Source of the DNA: Micrococcales bacterium 73-13
GTDB taxonomy: Bacteria; Actinomycetota; Actinomycetes; Actinomycetales; Microbacteriaceae
Direction: 5' to 3'
Length of the DNA stretch: 64,000 nt
NCBI GenBank assembly: GCA_001898855.1
Contig: MKVN01000008.1
Location: forward strand, 33,285-97,284
The notes under the pieces were generated by a model. The model saw nothing but the letters and a program-made list of their open reading frames with translations, searched no databases and was not told where the DNA came from. How positions within the stretch are numbered: position 1 is the stretch's first letter; each line of letters begins with the position of its first letter. Shown piece after piece: positions 17,574-26,325 of this stretch. A program made the translations under genes and the position numbers.

Positions 17574-19061
17574 ATGCCTGAGACGATCTCCCCGGTGCGC
17601 AGCCGCCTCGCGCTCGTCGCGCTGGTGCTCGGCGCCGCCATGATGATGCTCGACGTCACGATCGTGAACGTCGCGCTGCCGACGCTGCGCGCCTCCATCG
17701 GCGCCGACGAGTCGACGCTGTCCTGGATCGTCTCCGGCTACGCGCTGGCGAGCGGGCTCACGCTCATCCCGGCCGGTCGCCTCGGCGACCGCTTCGGCCA
17801 CAAGCCGGTGTTCCTCGCCGGCATCGTCATCTTCACGCTCGCCAGCCTGTGGTGCGGGCTCGCCGCCGACGGGACGCAGCTGGTGATCGCCCGCGTCGTG
17901 CAGGGGCTCGGCGGCGGCCTGTTCTTCCCGGCGATCGGGGCGTTCATCCAGCTGCTGTTCGCCGGCCGCGCCCGCGGGAAGGCGTTCGCGGTGCTCGGAG
18001 CCTCGATCGGCGTGTTCACCGCGCTCGGCCCGCTGGTCGGCGGCGTCATCATCGAGGCCTTCGGCGAGGAGCACGGCTGGCGCTGGATCTTCTTCGTCAA
18101 CCTGCCGATCGGCATCCTGGCCCTGATCGGCTCCATCGTGCTGCTGCCGAGGGGCGCGGAGGGCCGCGGCGAGCGGGGCTTCGACGGGCTCGGGCTCGCC
18201 GTCCTCGCCGTCGGCCTGGTCGCCATCCTGGTCCCGCTCATCCAGGGCGAGGAGGCCGGCTGGCCGCTGTGGACCTGGGTCTCGATCGCCGTCGGCCTGG
18301 TGCTGCTCGTCCTCTTCGGCTGGTGGGAGGTGCGCCGCGCCCGGCGCGATCGCACGCAGATCGTCCCGCCGCGACTGTTCCGGCATCCGTCCTTCACCGG
18401 GGGCGTCGTGCTCGGCTTCGTCTACTTCGCGGCGTTCACGAGCATCTTCTTCGTGATCGCCCTCTACTGGCAGGCCGGGCTCGGGCACAGCGCCCTGGAG
18501 TCGGGCCTGACGGTCATCCCGTTCTCGATCGCCTCGATCATCGGCGCCGCGCTCAGCGAGCGGCTCTCGCGCCGCCTCGGCCGCGGCGTGCTGGTGCTCG
18601 GCACCGCGTGCGTCGCGAGCGGCTACATCGCGCTCTGGCTCGTGGTGCTGCTCGTCGACCCCGCGGTCATGACGAACTGGATCCTCCTCGCGCCCCTCTT
18701 CGTCGCCGGCTTCGGGAGCGGCTGCTTCATCGCCCCGAACCTCCAGTTCATCGTCGCGACGGTCGACCGCCAGGAGGCCGGGGCCGCCCAGGGCGTGGTC
18801 AACACCGTGCAGCGGGTCGGCAGCGCGGCGGGCATCGCGATCGTCGGGGCGATCTTCTTCGGCACGCTCGACACCGGCCCGGTCGCGCAGGCCGGGCCGA
18901 AGGGGCCGGACGCGGTGCAGGCGGCGCTCGCCGAGGCGTTCACGACCAGCGCGCACTGGGCGCTGCTGGCCTCGGCGATCGCCGCGGTCGCCGCGTTCTG
19001 CCTGGTCTGGACGCTGCCGCGGCGGGTCGGCGCACCCGGGGGCGCCGCGGCGGAGGGATGA
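17574..19061 (+). CDS. DHA2-family (EmrB/QacA) MFS drug exporter, copy 1
   Basis: A 495-residue proton-driven exporter with about 14 membrane helices. The MFS motif A is in AGRLGDRFGHKPVFLAG; motif C and the helix-1 segment MMMLDVTIVNVALPTLRASI are typical of DHA2. The start ATG 17574 is preceded by AAAGGA at good spacing; an in-frame ATG-like start 24 codons upstream would add a non-membrane tail. The next gene is a close paralogue on the same strand, 22 bases on. The substrate cannot be read from sequence. Confidence 0.9.
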   Translation: MPETISPVRSRLALVALVLGAAMMMLDVTIVNVALPTLRASIGADESTLSWIVSGYALASGLTLIPAGRLGDRFGHKPVFLAGIVIFTLASLWCGLAADGTQLVIARVVQGLGGGLFFPAIGAFIQLLFAGRARGKAFAVLGASIGVFTALGPLVGGVIIEAFGEEHGWRWIFFVNLPIGILALIGSIVLLPRGAEGRGERGFDGLGLAVLAVGLVAILVPLIQGEEAGWPLWTWVSIAVGLVLLVLFGWWEVRRARRDRTQIVPPRLFRHPSFTGGVVLGFVYFAAFTSIFFVIALYWQAGLGHSALESGLTVIPFSIASIIGAALSERLSRRLGRGVLVLGTACVASGYIALWLVVLLVDPAVMTNWILLAPLFVAGFGSGCFIAPNLQFIVATVDRQEAGAAQGVVNTVQRVGSAAGIAIVGAIFFGTLDTGPVAQAGPKGPDAVQAALAEAFTTSAHWALLASAIAAVAAFCLVWTLPRRVGAPGGAAAEG

Positions 19062-19071
19062 GGCGGACCGG

Positions 19072-19077
19072 TAGCAT
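19072..19077 (+). promoter_or_regulatory. -10 box of the second DHA2 exporter gene (leaderless type)
   Basis: TAGCAT, six bases before GTG 19084. An adjacent GTG at 19081 is only three bases away, so 19084 is the better start. Confidence 0.55.
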
Positions 19078-19083
19078 GCCGTG

Positions 19084-20493
19084 GTGACGGACGGGGGAGG
19101 GCGCCGCGGTCTGGCCCTCTCGATCGTCATCGTCGGCATCTGCATGGTGATGCTCGACACGACGGTGGTGAACGTCGCGCTGCCGTCCTTCGAGCGCTCG
19201 CTCGGCGCCGATGCCGCGCAGCTGTCCTGGGTGGTCGCCGGCTACACGCTCGCCAGCGGCCTCTCGCTCATCCCGGCCGGCCGGCTCGGCGACCGGATCG
19301 GGCACAAGCCGGTCTTCCTCGTCGGCCTCGTCGTCTTCACGCTCGCGAGCCTGTGGTGCGGCCTCGCCCAGTCGGCCGAGGAGCTCGTCGTCGCCCGCGT
19401 CGTGCAGGGCCTCGGCGGCGGCATCTACTACCCGACGGTCACCTCCTTCATCCAGGTGCTCTACACGGGGCGGGCGCGGGGCAGGGCATTCGGCCTGATG
19501 GGCTCCGTGATCGGCCTGACGACCGCCCTCGGACCGCTCGTCGGCGGCCTGCTGATCGAGGCGCTCGGGATGGAGGACGGCTGGCGGTGGATCTTCTTCC
19601 TCAACCTGCCGATCGGCCTCGTCGTCCTGATCGCGGGCCTGCGGTTCCTCCCGCGCGCGCGGGTGCCCGGCGAGCAGCGCTCCGGACTCGACCCGTTCGG
19701 CACCGCGCTGGTCTCGATCGGGCTGGTCGTCTTCACGCTCCCGCTCGTGCAGAGCGGCGGCGGCTGGCCGGCCTGGACCTGGAGCCTGCTCGGCGTCGGG
19801 GTGCTGGTGCTCGTCGGCTTCTTCGCCTGGGAGCGGCGGGTCGAGCGGGCGGGCCGCGCGCCGCTGGTGCCGCCGCGGCTGTTCGCCCACCGCGCCTTCA
19901 CCGGCGGCGTCATCAACGGCACCGCCTTCTTCGCCGCGTTCACGACGATCTTCTTCGTGCTGTCCATCTACTGGCAGTCCTCGCTCGGCTACTCCGCGCT
20001 GGAGACCGGCCTGATGATGGTGCCGAACTCGCTCGCGAGCGTCGCCGGGGCCTTCCTCAGCGAGCGCGGCACGCACCGGCTCGGCCGGGGCGTCCTCGTC
20101 ATCGGCGCCGGCGCCGTCGCCGCCGGCCTGGTCGCGCTCGCCGCGGTCGTGCTGCTGGTGCCGCCCGAGCGGACGGACTGGGTGACGGTGCTCGTCCCGA
20201 CCGTCGTCATCGGCTTCGGCACCGGCTACTTCATCGCGCCGAACACGCAGTTCATCGTCTCGACCGTCGACCCGATCGAGGCGGGGGCGGCGTCCGGCGT
20301 CGTCTCGACAGTGCAGCGCCTCGGCGGGGCGATCGGGATCGCGGTCGCGGCCGCTGTGTTCTTCGGCGTGAGCGCCGTCGCCGGCCCCGCGATCGGCGTC
20401 CCGGTCGCGATCGCGGCGAGCGCGGTGCTGGCGATCGCGGCCTTCGCGCTGGTGTTCACGCTCCCCAGGCGGCTGCCGGAGCCCCACGACTGA
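19084..20493 (+). CDS. DHA2-family MFS drug exporter, copy 2
   Basis: A 469-residue exporter with about 14 helices, closely similar along its length to the gene before it. Shared segments include LDTTVVNVALPS, AGRLGDRIGHKPVFL and RVVQGLGGGIYYP. The pair therefore probably arose by tandem duplication. It has its own leaderless-type promoter, so the two copies need not be expressed together. GTG 19084 is preferred over GTG 19081 from the -10 spacing. Confidence 0.9.
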   Translation: MTDGGGRRGLALSIVIVGICMVMLDTTVVNVALPSFERSLGADAAQLSWVVAGYTLASGLSLIPAGRLGDRIGHKPVFLVGLVVFTLASLWCGLAQSAEELVVARVVQGLGGGIYYPTVTSFIQVLYTGRARGRAFGLMGSVIGLTTALGPLVGGLLIEALGMEDGWRWIFFLNLPIGLVVLIAGLRFLPRARVPGEQRSGLDPFGTALVSIGLVVFTLPLVQSGGGWPAWTWSLLGVGVLVLVGFFAWERRVERAGRAPLVPPRLFAHRAFTGGVINGTAFFAAFTTIFFVLSIYWQSSLGYSALETGLMMVPNSLASVAGAFLSERGTHRLGRGVLVIGAGAVAAGLVALAAVVLLVPPERTDWVTVLVPTVVIGFGTGYFIAPNTQFIVSTVDPIEAGAASGVVSTVQRLGGAIGIAVAAAVFFGVSAVAGPAIGVPVAIAASAVLAIAAFALVFTLPRRLPEPHD

Positions 20494-20534
20494 TGCCGCG
20501 GGCCCGCCGGTCGGCCGTCCGCTGCGGGGCGCGA

Positions 20535-20540
20535 TAGCGT
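20535..20540 (+). promoter_or_regulatory. -10 box of the SDR gene (leaderless type)
   Basis: TAGCGT, six bases before ATG 20547. Confidence 0.6.
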
Positions 20541-20546
20541 GAGGGC

Positions 20547-21335
20547 ATGGCGAAGCGAGCGGTGATCACCGGGGCCTCCAGCGGCATCGGCGAGGCGGCG
20601 GTCCGGCGGTTCCGGGCGAACGGCTGGGACGTGCTCGGCGTCGCGCGCCGGACCGACCGGCTGCAGGCGCTCGCGGCCGAGACCGGCGCCGAGGTGCTCA
20701 CCGCCGACGTCACCTCGGAGCAGGACGTCGCCCGCATCGCGGCCCGGGTCGAGGCGCTCGGCGGGGCGCACGTGCTCGTCAACAACGCCGGCGGCGCCTT
20801 CGGCCTCGCCTCCGTCGAGGAGTCCTCGGTCGAGGACTGGCGCCGGATGTACGAGGTCAACGTCATCAGCCTCAAGCTGGTGATCTCCGCCATGCTGCCG
20901 ATCCTGCGCCGCTCGATCGCGCCGTCGGCCGGCCTGCGCGTCGAGGACGCCGCGAGCATCGTCAACATCACCTCGGTCGCCGCCTACACGCCCTACGAGC
21001 AGGGCGGCGGGTACAACGCGGCGAAGTTCGCCGCCCGCGCGGTCGGCGGGGTGCTGCGCCTCGAGCTCTCGGGAGAGCCGATCCGCGTCATCGAGGTCGC
21101 GCCGGGCATGGTGCAGACCGAGTTCTCGCTGGTGCGCTTCGAGGGCGACGCGGCCCGGGCCGCCGCGGTCTACGACGGAGTGCACGAGCTGACCGCGGAC
21201 GACATCGCCGCCGAGATCGTGCACGCCTGCGAGCTGCCGCCGCACGTCGACCTCGACCTGATCGTCGTCAAGCCGGTCGCCCAGTCGACGCAGTACAAGA
21301 TCCACCGCGGTCCGCTGCAGGTCCGCGAGGACTGA
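20547..21335 (+). CDS. Short-chain dehydrogenase/reductase
   Basis: A 262-residue classical SDR. The nucleotide-binding motif is TGASSGIG (8-15), the NNAG motif is at 79-82 and the catalytic set is S143, Y156 and K160 (GGYNAAK). RRTDR after the second strand suggests NADP(H) preference. The sequence and length resemble YdfG/serine-dehydrogenase-like NADP-dependent SDRs that act on small hydroxy acids, but the substrate is not determinable. It is transcribed alone from its own leaderless-type promoter and converges with the ABC permease gene. Confidence 0.9.
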   Translation: MAKRAVITGASSGIGEAAVRRFRANGWDVLGVARRTDRLQALAAETGAEVLTADVTSEQDVARIAARVEALGGAHVLVNNAGGAFGLASVEESSVEDWRRMYEVNVISLKLVISAMLPILRRSIAPSAGLRVEDAASIVNITSVAAYTPYEQGGGYNAAKFAARAVGGVLRLELSGEPIRVIEVAPGMVQTEFSLVRFEGDAARAAAVYDGVHELTADDIAAEIVHACELPPHVDLDLIVVKPVAQSTQYKIHRGPLQVRED

Positions 21336-21371
21336 GCCGCCGCGACGCGCTCGAGCTCCGTTCGGCGTCCC

Positions 21372-22142
21372 TCAGCTGCGCGCGGTGGCCCGGCGCAGCG
21401 CGAGGAAGCCGAGCAGCCCGGCGACGACGACCGGGATCAGCAGCAGCGGATAGGCCCCGGCGAAGCCGAGCCCGGCGAAGAACGCGCCGACCTGCGCCCA
21501 GGCGTTCGTCAGCGCGATCCAAGCCAGGCCGCCGATCAGCAGGAAGCCGAGCACGACGCCGAAGCCGAGGATCCCCCAGGTGCGCCAGCGCACCCAGAGC
21601 GCGCCGGCGACGAGGCCGAGCGAGGCGAAGAACAGCATGAGCAGGAACACGTACCAGGTGCGCGCGAACGGCCCGTCGTCCCCGAAGTAGACGGAGGCGA
21701 ACATGTGGCCGTTCAGGCCCCAGCCGCCCGTGGCGTCCTCGACGAGGCCGAGCACGCCGAACACGATCGCCCAGCCCGCGCAGGCCACCAGCAGGGCCGC
21801 GACGGTGCCGAGGTAGTAGTCCCGGCGGGTGGCCCCGAGGCCGAGCGCGAGGTGGAAGGTGCGGTTCATCGCCTGGACGGCGAGCACGAGCAGCCAGACG
21901 AAGATGAACATGCTCGCGCCGCTCCAGGAGGTGCCGTTCGACATCTCCTCGCCGCCCTCGGTCGTGGCGGTGTGGACGATGAACCAGATCGCCCAGTTCA
22001 TCGCGAAGATGATGCCGGTGATCCCGAGCGGCATCCAGGCGACGATCGTCGGGTTGACGAAGTGGAACCGGAAGACCGCGAGGATGCGGCTCGGCCCGCC
22101 GGCGCGCGTGTCCGCCGGGACGGCGGTGGTGGCGGTGCTCAT
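21372..22142 (-). CDS. ABC transporter membrane subunit (YtrA-regulated type)
   Basis: A 256-residue protein with about six membrane helices and a cytoplasmic N-terminus. There is no binding-protein-type permease loop, so it belongs with the ABC-2-like membrane subunits of bacitracin/lipid-type exporters rather than importers. It overlaps the stop/start of the ATPase gene by four bases, and the GntR gene heads the operon. It probably dimerises and is driven by that ATPase to move or respond to a membrane-active compound (inference). Confidence 0.75.
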   Translation of the reverse strand: MSTATTAVPADTRAGGPSRILAVFRFHFVNPTIVAWMPLGITGIIFAMNWAIWFIVHTATTEGGEEMSNGTSWSGASMFIFVWLLVLAVQAMNRTFHLALGLGATRRDYYLGTVAALLVACAGWAIVFGVLGLVEDATGGWGLNGHMFASVYFGDDGPFARTWYVFLLMLFFASLGLVAGALWVRWRTWGILGFGVVLGFLLIGGLAWIALTNAWAQVGAFFAGLGFAGAYPLLLIPVVVAGLLGFLALRRATARS

Positions 22143-23026
22143 CGGTGATCGACCTCCGATCCGGTGGCGCCCGTCAATCGGACGACGAGCTGCTGCAGCG
22201 ACACGGGCGTGAGCTCGAGGCCGGCGCCGGTCGCCTCGGCGCGCTCGGCCTCGGAGAGGCGTCCGACGGTCACCGAGGCGAGGCCACCGATGCCGTCGCG
22301 GTGCAGCACCTCGCGTCCGGCGACGAAGGCCTCGACCGCGGTGCGCGGGCCGACGACGGTCGTCGCCGAGCCGCGGAGCTCGTCGGTGTCGGCGTCGACG
22401 AGGAGCCGGCCCTGGTCGATGACGAGCACCCGCTCGAGCAGGTCGCTCACCTCGTCGATCAGGTGCGTGGAGAGCACGACCGTCCGCGGCCGCTCGGCGA
22501 TGTCGGCGAGCAGCCGGTCGTAGAAGAGCTGCCTCGCCGCCGCGTCGAGCCCGAGGTAGGGCTCGTCGAAGAACGTCAGCGGCGCGCGCGAGGCGAGCCC
22601 GACGATGACCCCGACGGCGGAGAGCTGGCCGCGCGAGAGCTTCTTGATCTTCCGGCGCAGCGGCAGGCGGAAGTCGTCGACGAGCCGCTGCGCGAAGTCG
22701 GCGTCCCAGTTCGGGAAGAACCACGGCGCCGCGCGCAGGACGTGCCTCGGCTGGAAGTCGTCGGGGTAGCGCTGGCTCTCCCGGATGAAGCAGAGCCGCT
22801 GCAGCACGCCCGCGTGCTCGACGGGCGAAGCGCCGAACACCTCGATGCGCCCCGCGGTCGCGAAGTCCTGCCCGGTCAGCAGCGACATCAGCGTCGTCTT
22901 GCCCGCGCCGTTGCGGCCGAGCAGGCCGTGCACCCGGTGCTCCTCGAGGCGGAAGCTCACGTCCTCCACCGCGGTGACCGAGCCGAAGCGCTTGGTCAGG
23001 CCGCTGACCTCGGCGACGGCGCTCAC
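22139..23026 (-). CDS. ABC transporter ATP-binding protein (BcrA/YtrB type)
   Basis: A 295-residue ATPase. Walker A is GRNGAGKTT, the signature is LSRGQLSAVGV (a variant of LSGGQ), Walker B is LTFFDEPYLGLD and the H-loop is STHL. It has a C-terminal extension of about 80 residues after the H-loop, as in the YtrB/BcrA subgroup. The GTG start overlaps the repressor stop and its stop overlaps the membrane-subunit ATG, so the three are coupled. Likely physiology is cell-envelope or antibiotic response under YtrA-type control. Confidence 0.9.
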   Translation of the reverse strand: MSAVAEVSGLTKRFGSVTAVEDVSFRLEEHRVHGLLGRNGAGKTTLMSLLTGQDFATAGRIEVFGASPVEHAGVLQRLCFIRESQRYPDDFQPRHVLRAAPWFFPNWDADFAQRLVDDFRLPLRRKIKKLSRGQLSAVGVIVGLASRAPLTFFDEPYLGLDAAARQLFYDRLLADIAERPRTVVLSTHLIDEVSDLLERVLVIDQGRLLVDADTDELRGSATTVVGPRTAVEAFVAGREVLHRDGIGGLASVTVGRLSEAERAEATGAGLELTPVSLQQLVVRLTGATGSEVDHR

Positions 23027-23382
23027 GGTCGTCCCTCCGGGCTCCGGATCATGGACGCGACCGTCTCGGCGGTGATGCCGAGCTTCGCGGCCTCCGCGAG
23101 CAGCGGGGCGACGTACTGGCTGCGGAAGCGCTCGCGGCGCGCGGCGACGAGCCGCGCGCGGGCGCCGTGGCTGACGAACATGCCGATGCCTCGTTTCTTG
23201 TAGAGGATCCCGTCGTCGACGAGGAGGTTGACGCCCTTCCCGGCCGTGGCCGGGTTGATCCGGAGGAAGGCGGCGAACTCGTTCGTCGACGGGACCTGAC
23301 TGTCCTCGGGCAGCGCGCCGGAGATGATGTCGTTCTCGATCTGCTCGGCCACCTGGCTGTAGATCGGACGCGCGTCGTCCAC
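23023..23382 (-). CDS. YtrA-subfamily GntR transcriptional repressor
   Basis: A 119-residue regulator: a winged helix (about 8-75; IYSQVAEQIENDIISG, VPSTNEFAAFLRINPATAGKG, GIGMFVS) and only a short C-terminal dimerisation tail. That is the YtrA layout. YtrA proteins repress their own ABC operon. The GTG start has an AGAAGG ribosome-binding site. A perfect inverted repeat lies upstream at 23427-23452, so autoregulation of the three-gene operon is likely. Confidence 0.9.
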   Translation of the reverse strand: MDDARPIYSQVAEQIENDIISGALPEDSQVPSTNEFAAFLRINPATAGKGVNLLVDDGILYKKRGIGMFVSHGARARLVAARRERFRSQYVAPLLAEAAKLGITAETVASMIRSPEGRP

Positions 23383-23426
23383 GGCGTGCCCCTTCTTGCG
23401 CGAACCCGAGGCGGCGCCTGCCTCAG

Positions 23427-23452
23427 TGGTTCATTACTTGACTAATGAACCA
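23427..23452. promoter_or_regulatory. Operator of the YtrA-type operon
   Basis: TGGTTCATTA, six bases, then TAATGAACCA: a perfect 10-bp dyad in an A/T-rich island 45 bases upstream of the repressor start. It is the only strong dyad ahead of this operon and overlaps the likely promoter. Confidence 0.8.
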
Positions 23453-23518
23453 TATCACCCGGCGCGTGTCAAGCCCGGGATCGGACGCGGCCTCGCGTCC
23501 GAGCTCCGGCGTCGCCGC

Positions 23519-25003
23519 TCAGTCCCGCAGCGGCTCCCCGAAGGCGTCCCGCGGCACGAGGAACAGCAGCACCGCCGCGAGCAGGGCGCTCGCGCCGCAG
23601 ACCACCCACACCGTGATGTAGCCGGACAGGCTCGCCGCCGTGGTCGCCGCCGAGGCGATGCCGGTCGCCAGCACGATGCCGAACACCGTCGAGGCGAACG
23701 AGCCGCCGATGGTCTTGGTGGTGTTCGTCAGGGCCGCGGCGATGCCGGTCTGCCCCGGCGGGGCGGCCGCCGCCGCGGTCGCGGGCAGCGCCGCCACCAG
23801 GGCGCCGCAGCCGAGCCCCGCGACGACGAGCGGCGGCAGGAACTGGCCGAGCGAGCCGTGCAGCGGGACGAGGGCGAGGTAGCCGACGGCGACCAGGAAC
23901 GTCGCGACGATGAGCACCGCCCGCGGCGCGATCCGCCGGGAGAGGATCGCGAACAGCAGCGCGCCGACCGCCAGCGAGAGGATGTACCCGCCGATCACGA
24001 GCGAGGTGTCGTCGAGGCCGAGCCCGTAGCCGAGGGGGCGTCCGTCGACGACCTCCTCCGGGTCGGTCGCCGCGAACGTCGCCAGCGGTGCCTGCGCGCC
24101 GAGCAGCGAGACCCCGACCAGGCCGGCGGTCAGCTGCACCGGCCACATGCTGCGCGCCCGCAGCACGCGCAGGTCGATCGCCGGGTCCCGCTGCCGCAGC
24201 TCCCACCAGCCGAACGGCAGGAGCAGCAGCAGGCCGGCCGCGACGACGAGCCAGGTCCACCAGGCGTCGGGTCCGTTCACCGACATCAGCCGGAGCCCGG
24301 CCGTGATCCCGACGAGCGCCAGCCCGAGCAGCACGAAGCCGGTCAGGTCGAGGCTGCGCCCGCGGAGCGGCGTCGACTCCGGGACGCCGAACAGGATCGC
24401 GAAAAACACCAGCGTCACCGCGATCGCCGGCACGATCATCGTCAGCGCCACGTCGTCGCCGGTCCAACCGAGCACCCGGCGGCCGAGCAGTGCGCCGGCG
24501 ATCGCGCCGAGCTGGAGCGCGAGCACGAGCGTGCCGGCCGCCCGGCGCGTCGTCGCGGCGCCGATCCCGGTCGCCCGGCCGCGGTCGAAGATGAGCGCGA
24601 TCTCCAGCGGCAGCCACACGGCGTAGAAGCCGGTCAGCGACCAGGCGATCAGGAAGGTCGTGAAGTCGTTCGCGAAGGCGAGCCACCAGGTGAACGCCGC
24701 GGTCAGGACGGTCGCCACCAGCAGCATCCGCTTGTGCCCGAACATGTCGCCGAGCTTCGCGAGCAGCGGCACCGAGAGCGCGCTCACCAGCAGCTGGCCG
24801 GCCTCGAACCAGTTGAACTCGGCGTCGGTGATGCCGAGGTGCTCGACCAGTCGGGGGATCAGCGGCACGTAGTAGCCCTGCAGGATGCCGCTGACCAGCT
24901 CCAGGCAGAACAGCCAGCCGACGATCCGGATCGTGGTCCGCGCGAAGTCGCTGCGCAGCGGTGCGGTCGGGAGGGCTCCGCGCTGAGCCTGCCGGGGGGC
25001 CAT
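23519..25003 (-). CDS. MFS transporter, 14-helix type
   Basis: A 494-residue transporter with about 14 helices. Helix 2 and the following loop read LAKLGDMFGHKRMLL, the MFS motif A. It resembles DHA2-like exporters but differs from the tandem pair at 17.6-20.5 kb (no LDxTIVNVALP helix-1 signature). The start is ATG 25003, seven bases after a TACGCT box that is shared with the divergent gene. The substrate is unknown. Its 3' end faces the YtrA operon promoter. Confidence 0.88.
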   Translation of the reverse strand: MAPRQAQRGALPTAPLRSDFARTTIRIVGWLFCLELVSGILQGYYVPLIPRLVEHLGITDAEFNWFEAGQLLVSALSVPLLAKLGDMFGHKRMLLVATVLTAAFTWWLAFANDFTTFLIAWSLTGFYAVWLPLEIALIFDRGRATGIGAATTRRAAGTLVLALQLGAIAGALLGRRVLGWTGDDVALTMIVPAIAVTLVFFAILFGVPESTPLRGRSLDLTGFVLLGLALVGITAGLRLMSVNGPDAWWTWLVVAAGLLLLLPFGWWELRQRDPAIDLRVLRARSMWPVQLTAGLVGVSLLGAQAPLATFAATDPEEVVDGRPLGYGLGLDDTSLVIGGYILSLAVGALLFAILSRRIAPRAVLIVATFLVAVGYLALVPLHGSLGQFLPPLVVAGLGCGALVAALPATAAAAAPPGQTGIAAALTNTTKTIGGSFASTVFGIVLATGIASAATTAASLSGYITVWVVCGASALLAAVLLFLVPRDAFGEPLRD

Positions 25004-25009
25004 GGTCGG

Positions 25010-25016
25010 TAGCGTA
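25010..25016. promoter_or_regulatory. Shared bidirectional -10 element TAGCGTA
   Basis: Read on the plus strand it gives TAGCGT (25010-25015), six bases before ATG 25022. Read on the minus strand it gives TACGCT (25016-25011), seven bases before ATG 25003. The two divergent start codons are separated by only 18 bases, all of which is this promoter. Confidence 0.65.
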
Positions 25017-25021
25017 TCGGC

Positions 25022-25510
25022 ATGACCGACGCCGAGCGCGAGATCCTCACCTGGCCGCGCTTCGGCGAGTCGATCCGGGATCTCGCCCTGGTCGTGCACG
25101 GCAGCGGCTACCGCCCGGACCTCGTCGTCGCGATCGCGCGGGGCGGCATGCTGCTCGCCGGCGGCCTCGCCTACGCGCTCGGCGTCAAGGCCTGCGACGC
25201 GCTGAACATCGAGTTCTACACCGGCGTCGGGCAGACCCTGCCGCGGCCCGAGGTGCTCCAGCCGCTGCTCGACCCCGAGGCGCTCGCCGGCGCCCGGGTG
25301 CTGCTGGTCGACGACGTCGCCGACTCCGGCAGGACGCTGCGGCTCGCCGTCGACCTGCTCTCCGAGCGGGCCGCCCAGGTGCGCTCCGCCGTGCTCTACA
25401 CGAAGCCGACGACGATCATCCAGCCCGACTACAGCTGGGCGGCGACCGAGCGGTGGATCACCTTCCCCTGGTCGGCCGAGCCGCTGGTCGGCGGGGGCAC
25501 GGGGGAGTAG
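25022..25510 (+). CDS. Phosphoribosyltransferase (purine-type)
   Basis: A 162-residue type I PRTase. The PRPP-binding motif is VLLVDDVADSGRTL (about 94-107), preceded by the ARGGM loop (about 40-44) that binds pyrophosphate. Size and layout are like hypoxanthine/xanthine-guanine salvage enzymes, which attach a free purine base to PRPP. The base specificity cannot be assigned. Transcription starts from the promoter shared with the MFS gene. Confidence 0.85.
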   Translation: MTDAEREILTWPRFGESIRDLALVVHGSGYRPDLVVAIARGGMLLAGGLAYALGVKACDALNIEFYTGVGQTLPRPEVLQPLLDPEALAGARVLLVDDVADSGRTLRLAVDLLSERAAQVRSAVLYTKPTTIIQPDYSWAATERWITFPWSAEPLVGGGTGE

Positions 25511-25535
25511 CGGGGAGCGGCCAGCGGCGCGCGCG

Positions 25536-25559
25536 CCGCCGCCGACGCATCGGCGGCGG
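25536..25559 (+). terminator. Terminator hairpin after the phosphoribosyltransferase gene
   Basis: CCGCCGCCGA and TCGGCGGCGG form a perfect 10-bp stem with a CGCA loop, 25 bases past the stop and upstream of the ung promoter. Confidence 0.7.
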
Positions 25560-25585
25560 ATCGGGCCGCGCCTCGCCGGGCCGCG

Positions 25586-25591
25586 TAGGCT
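25586..25591 (+). promoter_or_regulatory. -10 box of ung (leaderless type)
   Basis: TAGGCT, six bases before GTG 25598. Confidence 0.65.
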
Positions 25592-25597
25592 CGGCAT

Positions 25598-26275
25598 GTG
25601 GCGAAGCCCCTGTCCGAGCTGGTCGATCCGGGCTGGGCGGCGGCGCTCGCCCCGGTCGAGCCGGGCATCGCGGCGATGGGCGACTTCCTGCGCGCCGAGC
25701 ACGCGGCGGGTCGGCAGACGCTGCCGGCCGGGCCGAACATCCTGCGCGCCTTCACCTATCCGTTCGACTCGGTCCGGGTGCTCATCGTCGGGCAGGATCC
25801 CTACCCGACGCCGGGGCACCCGATCGGGCTGTCGTTCGCCGTCGACCGGTCGGTGCGCCCGATCCCGCGCAGCCTGCAGAACATCTACCGCGAGCTCCAG
25901 GACGACCTGGGCATCCCGCCGGTCGCGCACGGCGACCTGACGGCCTGGGCGGAGCACGGCGTCATGCTGCTGAACAGGGTGCTCACCGTCCGCGCCGGCG
26001 CCTCCGGCTCGCATCGCGGCAAGGGCTGGGAGGCGGTGACCGAGCAGGCGATCCGGGCGCTCGCGGCGCGCGGCGGCCCGCTGGTCGCGATCCTGTGGGG
26101 CCGCGACGCCGGCACGCTGGTGCCGATGCTCGGCGAGGTGCCGTCGATCCGCTCCGCCCACCCGTCGCCGCTGTCGGCCTCGTCGGGGTTCTTCGGCAGC
26201 CGGCCGTTCTCCCGGGCGAACGAGTCGCTCGAGCGCCAGGGCGGCCGGCCGGTCGACTGGCGGCTCGAGCCCTGA
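25598..26275 (+). CDS. ung: Uracil-DNA glycosylase, family 1
   Basis: A 225-residue base-excision repair enzyme that removes uracil from DNA. The water-activating motif GQDPYP carries D67, and the DNA-intercalation motif HPSPLSA carries H188. The [20 protein letters not shown] segment is typical of the family. The GTG start is fixed by the -10 box. It lies between a salvage phosphoribosyltransferase and an acetyltransferase, each with its own promoter, so there is no operon. Confidence 0.96.
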   Translation: MAKPLSELVDPGWAAALAPVEPGIAAMGDFLRAEHAAGRQTLPAGPNILRAFTYPFDSVRVLIVGQDPYPTPGHPIGLSFAVDRSVRPIPRSLQNIYRELQDDLGIPPVAHGDLTAWAEHGVMLLNRVLTVRAGASGSHRGKGWEAVTEQAIRALAARGGPLVAILWGRDAGTLVPMLGEVPSIRSAHPSPLSASSGFFGSRPFSRANESLERQGGRPVDWRLEP

Positions 26276-26312
26276 GGCCCGTCCCGGCGCGGCCTCCGGA
26301 CGCCGGTGCCCG

Positions 26313-26318
26313 TAGGCT
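26313..26318 (+). promoter_or_regulatory. -10 box of the GNAT gene (leaderless type)
   Basis: TAGGCT, seven bases before GTG 26326. A second GTG follows immediately at 26329. Confidence 0.6.
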
Positions 26319-26325
26319 GACCTCC

